Part shown: positions 1-5,168 of the stretch, in pieces
Position numbering within the stretch: position 1 is the stretch's first letter
How the letters are laid out: every line of letters begins with the position of its first letter
Virus record (IMG/VR): IMGVR_UViG_3300042691_008470
Span: 1 to 22,229 of that record
Direction: 5' to 3' (one strand)
DNA: 22,229 bases
From: a virus
Notes under the pieces: generated by a model
The model's input: only the letters and a program-made list of their open reading frames with translations
Databases searched by the model: none
Told to the model about the DNA's origin: nothing
Translations under genes and position numbers: made by a program

Positions 1-155
1 ACCGTGTATGGGGCTTCCAGAGAGACATCACTGTAAACCGTGAATACAAGCCAAAGAAAGACACAATTGAGTACACCGTATTCGTACGTTTTGGTATTCA
101 ATGGGAAGAACTAGATGCAGTCGCTTATGTTGACTCAGATAGTGCTGATTCCTAA
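1..155 (+). CDS. Probable major capsid protein, C-terminal fragment
   Basis: An open frame runs in from the left edge (first full codon at base 3) and ends at TAA 153-155, giving the last 50 residues of a protein. The fragment includes RVWGFQRDITV near its start, FVRFGIQWEELDA in the middle and an acidic, serine-rich end. The capsid call rests on context: it directly precedes a terminator and the head-completion genes, where the major capsid gene normally sits. Its codons are also richer in C-ending and CGT codons than the connector genes downstream, as in the major tail gene at 3373, which suggests high expression. The start and most of the protein lie outside the window. A different highly expressed head protein cannot be excluded. 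Confidence 0.6.
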   Translation, partial: RVWGFQRDITVNREYKPKKDTIEYTVFVRFGIQWEELDAVAYVDSDSADS

Positions 156-176
156 GATCTAAAGGATCAAATATTA

Positions 177-212
177 GGGAGGGTAGCGTAAAAACTACCC
201 TCCTTATTCTTA
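177..212 (+). terminator. Rho-independent terminator after the capsid gene
   Basis: A perfect 9-bp inverted repeat (GGAGGGTAG at 178-186, CTACCCTCC at 195-203) encloses an 8-nt loop, CGTAAAAA. It can be extended by a G-T pair (177/204), and a T-rich tail TTATTCTTATT follows. It lies 22 nt after the capsid stop codon and just before an extended -10 promoter, so it probably ends the capsid transcript and separates it from the connector operon. Confidence 0.85.
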
Positions 213-215
213 TTC

Positions 216-224
216 TGGTATAAT
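216..224 (+). promoter_or_regulatory. Extended -10 promoter P1 (TGGTATAAT)
   Basis: A consensus TATAAT at 219-224 is preceded by TG at 216-217 with one intervening base, the extended -10 arrangement. No TTGACA-like -35 is present about 17 nt upstream, where the terminator stem lies. Transcription would begin near 231, giving a leader of about 16 nt before the ATG at 247 that contains an AGGAGA ribosome binding site. It would drive the connector genes 247-3298. Confidence 0.7.
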
Positions 225-246
225 TACAAATAAGCATAGGAGAGTT

Positions 247-600
247 ATGAATTTAACAATTGAAGAGTTATCAACTAAAACTGTAATGGCATTAAAGGCA
301 TATGCAAAGAAAAATAACATCGAACTATTTGACGCAAATACTAAACTTGAAATATTAGAAATTCTTGCTAGTTGGATTCCCCCAGTAGATACAGAAGAGC
401 GAGTAGAGGAATTAGAAAAAGCAAAAAGTTTATTAAATAAAGTAGCCCTATATTCACAAAAAAACTTACATATGGATAACCTAGGGGCTTTAAAAGTAGG
501 GTACAACATAGTCTCAAAGGAGGCATCGGAAAAGTGGCTAACACACAAACTGGTACGTATTGCACCGCCAGAAGAAGTAGCCTCATACTACGGTAAATAA
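247..600 (+). CDS. HeH/SAP-like head-region protein
   Basis: This 117-residue protein comes first in the connector operon. Residues about 8-43 (from LSTKTVMALKAYAKKNNIEL) look like a HeH/SAP/Rho-N type helix-extended loop-helix, a small fold often used for nucleic-acid or protein contacts. The middle (about 50-70) is charged and helical. The C-terminal part (about 74-117: KNLH, LKVGYNIV, WLTHKLVRIAPPEEVA) resembles a module I associate with small proteins next to the capsid gene in actinobacteriophages, where glycine, asparagine, tryptophan and the PEEVA stretch are conserved. An AGGAGA ribosome binding site precedes the ATG. A role at the head-tail joint or in DNA contact inside the head is inference from position. 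Its precise function is unknown. Confidence 0.6.
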   Translation: MNLTIEELSTKTVMALKAYAKKNNIELFDANTKLEILEILASWIPPVDTEERVEELEKAKSLLNKVALYSQKNLHMDNLGALKVGYNIVSKEASEKWLTHKLVRIAPPEEVASYYGK

Positions 601-602
601 AA

Positions 603-1589
603 ATGCAGATATTACGTCTTCCTCCATACCCACTTTCTGTAACATATACAGTTCCAGACGCTAACGCTGACTATATAATTGTTATTGAAAATGTTGCAGA
701 ACAAACTGAAGTTGAAGAGGCTGTAGAGTCTAACGCTAGCAAAGAAATTACCTATTCTTTGGATGGTAATTTTATTAAATATGATAAGTCATATGCATTA
801 ACAATATACGAAGATGGTGGATCATCTGGAGAAAACCTTGTTCGTGGAGATATTGTTGTAGAAGATAACCTAGAAATTTTACGACCATATGTGGATCCAG
901 TTGCACTTGCTACATCAGGTATTGCAAGTGATATAGCCTTGTATAAGAGTTATGAAGGTTTAGCAAGAACAATAATTGACAATATTACTGGCGGATTTTA
1001 TTACGATAGAACCTATTTAGAGGTTGTTGGTCAAGGAAATGATTATCTACCGCTTTGGAAAAAAACACATAAACTTTTAAAAATATATGAAAATGCAGAA
1101 CTTGTATATGATATAGAAAATGAAGATGGACCAGCATTAACAGATTATACATTTTTAATAACTAAAGATAAGACAGCAATTACTAAAGACCCACTTGAAA
1201 ACGTTGATTCTATAAACCGTGCAGAAAGAAGATATTCTCGTATACCTGTAGGCGTGTCTGATTCTATGAGTTTATTTGATACAGAGGATAGTGGAAACAC
1301 TCAAACTATTGTTCCAGGAGTTGCATTTTCAGAAGGCGCAGATTATATTGTTTTAGCGGAAACAGGTTATAAAGTTGTTCCATATGATATTCAAGATGCA
1401 ACATTAATGCTTATTGATGATATTAAATGTGGAAGGCTAGACTACTACAAAAGATATGTTAAAAACTATAGCACAGATCAGTTTAAGATTGAATATGATA
1501 AAACTTTATTTGAGGGTACTGGAAATATATTAGTAGATAAAATCCTAGATAAATACATAGAAAATATTATACGCCCAGGAGTTTTATAA
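603..1589 (+). CDS. Large head-tail adaptor (gp6-like C-terminus)
   Basis: At 328 residues this is much longer than the roughly 100-150 residues usual for HK97 gp6-type adaptors. Residues about 1-95 are rich in beta-strand-forming sequence (LSVTYTV, YIIVIEN, YALTIYED), suggesting an N-terminal beta-sandwich. The C-terminal half, around VVPYDIQDATLMLIDDIKCGRLDYYKRYV (shown here in part: VPYDIQDATLMLIDDI), has the helical pattern of connector proteins that form a ring under the portal. Its place, second after the capsid and just before the stopper and gp10-like genes, supports the adaptor role. The start follows the previous stop by 2 nt with only a weak ribosome binding site, and its stop overlaps the next ATG (TAATG). 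The adaptor call is moderately sure; the N-terminal domain is unassigned. Confidence 0.5.
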   Translation: MQILRLPPYPLSVTYTVPDANADYIIVIENVAEQTEVEEAVESNASKEITYSLDGNFIKYDKSYALTIYEDGGSSGENLVRGDIVVEDNLEILRPYVDPVALATSGIASDIALYKSYEGLARTIIDNITGGFYYDRTYLEVVGQGNDYLPLWKKTHKLLKIYENAELVYDIENEDGPALTDYTFLITKDKTAITKDPLENVDSINRAERRYSRIPVGVSDSMSLFDTEDSGNTQTIVPGVAFSEGADYIVLAETGYKVVPYDIQDATLMLIDDIKCGRLDYYKRYVKNYSTDQFKIEYDKTLFEGTGNILVDKILDKYIENIIRPGVL

Positions 1590-2038
1590 TGGAATGCTGT
1601 GCAGAGACAGACTTTCTATATCCAATGAAGGCAGACCTGTATTATCCAGTTATAACCCAAACGCAGTATGGTCAAGCAACTAGGCAATGGTTTTATGATA
1701 GAACAATTACACTAAACGCAACATCTATTGGCGGAGCGGGAACTGAGCAAATTAAGCCAGAAGCATTTTTACAACATGAAAATAAATTAGTAGCAAGAAC
1801 AAGACTAGACCCAAGAACATCTTCAAATAATACAGATAACGCTATTAATAACATTTTAGTTACCAATATCCGTAACTCAGGAGATGAAGTTATTTATAGA
1901 GAAACTGCAGGACCAAGATCTGGTCGTGGAACAATCTATGAAGTAGCAACCGTAGATCCATTTACAGGTCCGTTTGGCTCTGTAGAATACTTTAAAATAT
2001 TATTACGTAGAACAGAAAATCAAACCATAGGCGACTAA
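1589..2038 (+). CDS. Probable head-closure (stopper) protein
   Basis: This 149-residue protein is predicted to be mostly beta-strand, consistent with the small barrel of SPP1 gp16 / HK97-type head-closure proteins. These bind below the adaptor ring and stop DNA leaking before the tail joins. Visible segments include LYYPVITQTQYGQ, a loop with the Asn/Thr-rich SSNNTDNAINN, and a C-terminal strand YFKILLRR. The call rests mainly on size and its place between the adaptor and gp10-like genes. Both junctions are 1-nt TAATG overlaps, so translational coupling is likely. No catalytic motif is visible. An alternative is another neck or minor head-tail protein. Confidence 0.45.
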   Translation: MECCAETDFLYPMKADLYYPVITQTQYGQATRQWFYDRTITLNATSIGGAGTEQIKPEAFLQHENKLVARTRLDPRTSSNNTDNAINNILVTNIRNSGDEVIYRETAGPRSGRGTIYEVATVDPFTGPFGSVEYFKILLRRTENQTIGD

Positions 2039-2715
2039 TGATAGTTAGAACAAACACTAAAAGTTTTGATAAAGAGATGAACAATATTATTGACTATGCA
2101 ATTGGTTTTCTAGATGGTGCCCAAAAAGGCAAAAACATTTTTTTAAAAAATTTAGGTGCAGCAACAATAGAGTCTATGGCTAGATATGTAGATGTTTCTG
2201 CAAGGGGCAATCCTGCAGCACTACAACATGTTTATGAGTGGTATCAAACTGGAAGCCCATCTGCAAGATTATTCGATATTAATTATACTGTTAGTAATTT
2301 AGGGTTGAGCATTAACTCTAGTTTTAAACAATCAAGAACAGTAAAAAAAGATTCAAATGTTCCATTTTATAATAAAGCAAAAATTATGGAAGAAGGTATT
2401 CCTGTTACAATTAAACCAACAAGATCTCCAGTACTTGTTTTTAATGAAGGTGGGCAAACCGTATTTACTAAAAAATCTGTAGTAATATCAAACCCTGGAG
2501 GAAGTCAGGCTAGAGGTTCTTTTGAAAAAACTATGGATGAATTTATTTCTAGATATTTTAAACAATCTTTTTTACGTGCTAGCGGAATCTATGATTATAT
2601 TAAAAAACCAACAATATTTAAGAAAAATATAAAAAGTGGTTCAAGGCTTGGCAGATCAAAGGGTATTGATACTGGGTTTAAATGGATTATAAATGCAAAG
2701 GTTAGTGTAGAATAG
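2038..2715 (+). CDS. HK97 gp10-like neck/tail-completion protein
   Basis: This 225-residue protein has features of the HK97 gp10 group, tail-completion proteins at the top of the tail. It starts with an amphipathic helical region (SFDKEMNNIIDYAIGFLDGAQKGKN), here quoted only by its key residues around FDKEMNNIIDYAIGF. NPAALQHVYEW at about residues 58-68 matches the P-x-x-L-x-H-V-Y-E-W pattern I associate with this family in actinobacteriophages. The C-terminus is Lys/Arg-rich (about 185-225). It is longer than typical gp10 proteins because of an Asn/Ser/Lys-rich middle. It overlaps the stopper gene by a TAATG junction and precedes the tail terminator, as in many siphophages. Confidence 0.55.
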   Translation: MIVRTNTKSFDKEMNNIIDYAIGFLDGAQKGKNIFLKNLGAATIESMARYVDVSARGNPAALQHVYEWYQTGSPSARLFDINYTVSNLGLSINSSFKQSRTVKKDSNVPFYNKAKIMEEGIPVTIKPTRSPVLVFNEGGQTVFTKKSVVISNPGGSQARGSFEKTMDEFISRYFKQSFLRASGIYDYIKKPTIFKKNIKSGSRLGRSKGIDTGFKWIINAKVSVE

Positions 2716-2719
2716 TATT

Positions 2720-3298
2720 ATGGCATCTAATATTTTAAATGAAACTGGCTTTCCACCAACCTTTGTAAATGCTTTTATTAATAGTGAACTTAAAGAATTT
2801 GGGTTAATGCCAACTGGACCAGAACCTTTTCAGCCATTTTTTCCAGCACAACTTCCTGAGAATGTTGAGGGTATTTATGATGGAACTCCATTTATTAGAA
2901 ACAATCCAGATACAACAGTTATTATTTTTGATAGGCTTATTAGATTTAGACCAAGTCCTTTTTATAGACACAAAAGAGAGCAATTAGTATACTTTATCTA
3001 TAGCCCTAGCCTTTCAAAACTTATTGACACTACTAGGGTTATTATTGAATGCCTAGATCGAGAAGATGCTGCTGCCCAAGATCTAAATCTTTGGATATCT
3101 CAAAATGACGTTCTTGATGACAATGGAGACCCAATTCCTAAAAATGTATTTTTTCATAATATAAAGGTCTATCAATTAGATGAAAGTAGAGATATTTTAG
3201 AATTGTCATCTGCCAGAACTCTGGGTCTAAATAAACTTGTAATAGAGTATGACTATCATACCCAAGCCGTTGGCAGCCTTGCCCAGCGGTATACATAA
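2720..3298 (+). CDS. Probable tail terminator protein
   Basis: This 192-residue protein is the last of the neck genes and directly precedes the major tail gene. That is the normal place of the tail terminator, which caps the tail tube when it reaches the length set by the tape measure and docks to the head. The alpha/beta pattern fits: helix near the start (FPPTFVNAFI), strands TVIIFDRLIRF and REQLVYFIYS, then a helix LSKLIDTTRVIIECLDR, and a C-terminal strand LVIEYDYHT. There is no clear Shine-Dalgarno site before the ATG (GAATAGTATT), and the previous stop lies only 4 nt upstream, so reinitiation or coupling is likely. The call is mostly positional. Confidence 0.55.
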   Translation: MASNILNETGFPPTFVNAFINSELKEFGLMPTGPEPFQPFFPAQLPENVEGIYDGTPFIRNNPDTTVIIFDRLIRFRPSPFYRHKREQLVYFIYSPSLSKLIDTTRVIIECLDREDAAAQDLNLWISQNDVLDDNGDPIPKNVFFHNIKVYQLDESRDILELSSARTLGLNKLVIEYDYHTQAVGSLAQRYT

Positions 3299-3302
3299 AT
3301 GG

Positions 3303-3311
3303 TGTTATAAT
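3303..3311 (+). promoter_or_regulatory. Extended -10 promoter P2 (TGTTATAAT)
   Basis: TATAAT at 3306-3311 with TG at 3303-3304 starts only 4 nt after the tail-terminator stop codon. No -35 is recognisable. The predicted start near 3318 gives a 5' leader of about 55 nt before the major tail gene, the longest leader among the five promoters of this type in the window. Confidence 0.7.
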
Positions 3312-3372
3312 TAATCTGAGGAAACAAACGCCAAACAACTTAATATCTATTTCTATGGAAAGAGGTGAATAA

Positions 3373-4011
3373 ATGGCATATAGTCGTGGAACATCGACCA
3401 ACATTATCGTTGGTGCTGCAGCACTTTTCGTTGCAGATACAACCCTAACTCCAAATACTCTGGAGACTTTTAGTACAGAAGTATCGTTCAAGGAAACCCT
3501 TGCTGACGATGCAGGCTATACAAACGTGGGTTATACCATGAACGGTCTTGAATTACAGTTCCAACCAGACTTCGGTGAAGTTCAGGTTGACCAAATTCTT
3601 GACGTTGCTAAACTTTACAAGCAAGGTATGCAAGTAAATCTTGCAACTGCTTTTGCTGAGGCTACCCTTGAGAACCTTCTTTTGGCTCTAGCATTTAACT
3701 CAGACGAACTATCTGGTTCAAAGGCATCACACACAGGACAGGTTTTAAACCTATCAGGTGGAGATATCGGAGAATGTCCAGTAGAGCGTGGAATTGTTGC
3801 AGTAGGACCTGGTACAGGTGATTGCGTAGATTCTCCATTCGTGGAGCGTGTTTACACAGCATACCGTGCTTTGTCAATTGAAAACGTAACAGTTTCAGCA
3901 AAGCGTGACGAGGCTTCAATGTTTGAAGTTTCATTCCGTTTGCTACCAGAAGATACTTCAGGCTCATACGGTAAGATCGTTGATCGTACCTTCGGAGACC
4001 TATTGTCTTAA
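3373..4011 (+). CDS. Major tail (tube) protein
   Basis: This 212-residue protein forms the repeated rings of the tail tube around the tape measure. It begins MAYSRGTSTNIIVGAAALFV, then has beta-rich segments (TEVSFKETLADDAGYTNVGYT), here best recognised by YTNVGYTMNGLELQF at about residues 50-64. A helix follows (VDQILDVAKLYKQ), and the C-terminal strands run from VSAKRDEASMFEVSFRLLP. The size and position, between tail terminator and chaperone genes, are those of major tail proteins. It has its own promoter and terminator, an AGAGGTGA ribosome binding site right before the ATG, and codons richer in C-ending and CGT forms than its neighbours. All of these fit a protein needed in hundreds of copies. 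Confidence 0.85.
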   Translation: MAYSRGTSTNIIVGAAALFVADTTLTPNTLETFSTEVSFKETLADDAGYTNVGYTMNGLELQFQPDFGEVQVDQILDVAKLYKQGMQVNLATAFAEATLENLLLALAFNSDELSGSKASHTGQVLNLSGGDIGECPVERGIVAVGPGTGDCVDSPFVERVYTAYRALSIENVTVSAKRDEASMFEVSFRLLPEDTSGSYGKIVDRTFGDLLS

Positions 4012-4030
4012 TAGTCTAACTATTCTACAT

Positions 4031-4064
4031 AGCCCATGTCTTCGGATGTGGGCTTTGTTGTTTT
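4031..4064 (+). terminator. Rho-independent terminator with UUCG tetraloop
   Basis: A 10-bp stem pairs 4031-4040 (AGCCCATGTC) with 4045-4054 (GATGTGGGCT), including two G-T pairs, around the loop TTCG at 4041-4044. This is the very stable C(UUCG)G tetraloop. A T-rich tail, TTGTTGTTTT, follows at 4055-4064. It lies 19 nt after the major tail stop codon and should end that transcript. An extended -10 promoter begins 2 nt after the tail. Confidence 0.92.
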
Positions 4065-4065
4065 A

Positions 4066-4074
4066 TGGTAAAAT
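4066..4074 (+). promoter_or_regulatory. Extended -10 promoter P3 (TGGTAAAAT), likely leaderless
   Basis: TAAAAT at 4069-4074 with TG at 4066-4067 is one base off the TATAAT consensus. The -35 region would fall inside the terminator stem and shows no TTGACA match. Only 9 nt separate the -10 element from the ATG at 4084, so transcription should start at or within 1-3 nt of the start codon, giving a leaderless mRNA. No Shine-Dalgarno sequence is present (TTGAATTTAT). Confidence 0.6.
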
Positions 4075-4083
4075 TGAATTTAT

Positions 4084-4779
4084 ATGGCAACTACAATATA
4101 TACATCTCAAACAATATATTTATTTGATGGTACGGAATTAGAAATAATACCATTAAAAATAAAATATTTACGTGAATTTATGCAAACCTTTGAAACAATA
4201 AAAAAAACAAAAAATGATGATGAAGCCATGGCGGTATTAGTTGAATGTGTGCGGGTATGTATGAAACAATATTATCCATCAATATCCAAAAGCGTTGAAG
4301 ATGTAGAAGATAGTATAGATATGCCTACAATATATAAAGTATTAGACACCGCTGCTGGAATTAAAATTAATAAAAAGTCAGAAGAACCAGTCAAGAATCA
4401 GGCATTAGACAGTGGTCAAACCTGGGAAACTCTAGATCTTGCAAAGTTAGAATCTGAGGTTTTTTTGCTGGGTATATGGAAAGACTATCAAGAATTAGAA
4501 ACATCATTATCTATGCCAGAACTTATGGCAACCCTAGAGGTAAGTAGAGAGTTAGATTACACAGAAAAGAAGTTTATGGCTGCAATTCAAGGGGTAGACC
4601 TAGATAAGGAATCAAATAAAGACAAAGGTCAAAAAGAGTGGGAAGACATGAAAGCCAGAGTATTTAGTAAAGGCAAAACAAATGATAGCAATGATGTTTT
4701 AGCATTACAGGGTATTAATGCACAGAAAGCAGGGTTTGGTATCGGCATGGGTTTGGATTACGAAGACCTAACAAAATAG
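4084..4779 (+). CDS. Tail assembly chaperone, long form
   Basis: This 231-residue protein combines two parts in one unbroken frame. Residues 1-97 are paralogous to the whole protein encoded at 4820 (shared MATT start, DGT, PLKI, LVECV, MPTIYK/LPTVYK, A-G-I), at roughly 40 % identity by eye. Residues about 98-231 are an extension with helices LGIWKDYQELETSLSMPEL and DYTEKKFMAAIQGVDLD and a charged end. This matches the lambda gpG/gpGT pattern, where the G part binds the tape measure and the T part recruits tail-tube subunits. In lambda and most siphophages the long form needs a programmed frameshift; here it does not. Expression is probably leaderless from P3. The chaperone assignment is strong from position before the tape measure; the G/T division is inference. 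Confidence 0.75.
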   Translation: MATTIYTSQTIYLFDGTELEIIPLKIKYLREFMQTFETIKKTKNDDEAMAVLVECVRVCMKQYYPSISKSVEDVEDSIDMPTIYKVLDTAAGIKINKKSEEPVKNQALDSGQTWETLDLAKLESEVFLLGIWKDYQELETSLSMPELMATLEVSRELDYTEKKFMAAIQGVDLDKESNKDKGQKEWEDMKARVFSKGKTNDSNDVLALQGINAQKAGFGIGMGLDYEDLTK

Positions 4780-4787
4780 CCTTCCTA

Positions 4788-4796
4788 TGCTATAAT
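4788..4796 (+). promoter_or_regulatory. Extended -10 promoter P4 (TGCTATAAT)
   Basis: Consensus TATAAT at 4791-4796 with TG at 4788-4789 lies between the two chaperone genes, 8 nt after the stop of the first. There is no -35 match. Transcription would begin near 4803, giving a leader of about 17 nt that contains AGGAGG. It lets the short chaperone, and perhaps the tape measure and later genes, be transcribed separately from the long chaperone. Confidence 0.7.
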
Positions 4797-4809
4797 TGAC
4801 ATAACCTAT

Positions 4810-4815
4810 AGGAGG
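4810..4815 (+). promoter_or_regulatory. Strong Shine-Dalgarno site of the short chaperone
   Basis: AGGAGG, the full core complement to the 16S rRNA 3' end, ends 4 nt before the ATG at 4820. It contrasts with the paralogous long-chaperone gene, which has no ribosome binding site, and so predicts a higher translation rate for the short form. Confidence 0.75.
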
Positions 4816-4819
4816 AAAT

Positions 4820-5143
4820 ATGGCGACAACCACGCATGAGGCAGAACAAGTAACCCTCATTGATGGAACAAAAATAACAGTTCGCCCGTTAAAAATCTCT
4901 CTTCTTCGTCCATTTATGAAGAAGTTTGAAGGGGTGGCTAAGGTTGCAGATGATAATGAGAAATCAATGACTCTGCTCGTTGAATGTGTACAAATTGCTA
5001 TGCAGCAATACAAGCCAGAGTTATCTGGAGACATTCAAAAACTAGAAGATCTACTTGATCTTCCAACTGTGTATAAAATTGTTGAAGCGGCATCTGGCAT
5101 TAATCTGTCATCTGTTACCGACATTCTTAACACACAGGAATAA
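4820..5143 (+). CDS. Tail assembly chaperone, short form
   Basis: This 107-residue protein consists only of the G-like domain found in residues 1-97 of the protein at 4084 (MATT start, LIDGTKITV, RPLKISLLRPFM, LLVECVQIAM, LEDLLDLPTVYK, then a 10-residue tail). It corresponds to the short chaperone (lambda gpG type) that coats the tape measure before tube assembly. It ends 25 nt before the tape measure start, so there is no room for a downstream frameshifted T extension; the only T-like region is in the first gene. It has its own extended -10 promoter and an AGGAGG site. The two DNA sequences have diverged, so the duplication is not recent. Confidence 0.75.
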   Translation: MATTTHEAEQVTLIDGTKITVRPLKISLLRPFMKKFEGVAKVADDNEKSMTLLVECVQIAMQQYKPELSGDIQKLEDLLDLPTVYKIVEAASGINLSSVTDILNTQE

Positions 5144-5168
5144 TTATATATTAGAGAAGGTGTGATAC

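Noticed and set aside
28-237. Open frame on the - strand of 69 residues
   Set aside because: It overlaps the capsid end, the terminator and P1, has no ribosome site, and its sequence looks like a shadow; all supported genes are on the + strand.
3905-4141. Open frame on the + strand of 78 residues crossing the major tail end and terminator
   Set aside because: It runs out of frame through the major tail gene, the UUCG terminator and the start of the long chaperone, with no ribosome site or protein-like composition.
4360-4390. A-rich stretch near the domain junction of the long chaperone, checked as a possible slippery site
   Set aside because: The frame stays open through the junction without slippage, so no frameshift is needed; I saw no clear X-XXY-YYZ heptamer in phase with a stop that would make a short product.
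5144-5168. AT-rich TTATATATTA before the tape measure, considered as a promoter
   Set aside because: It lacks TG at the extended position and a -35, and the gap is too short to support a call.
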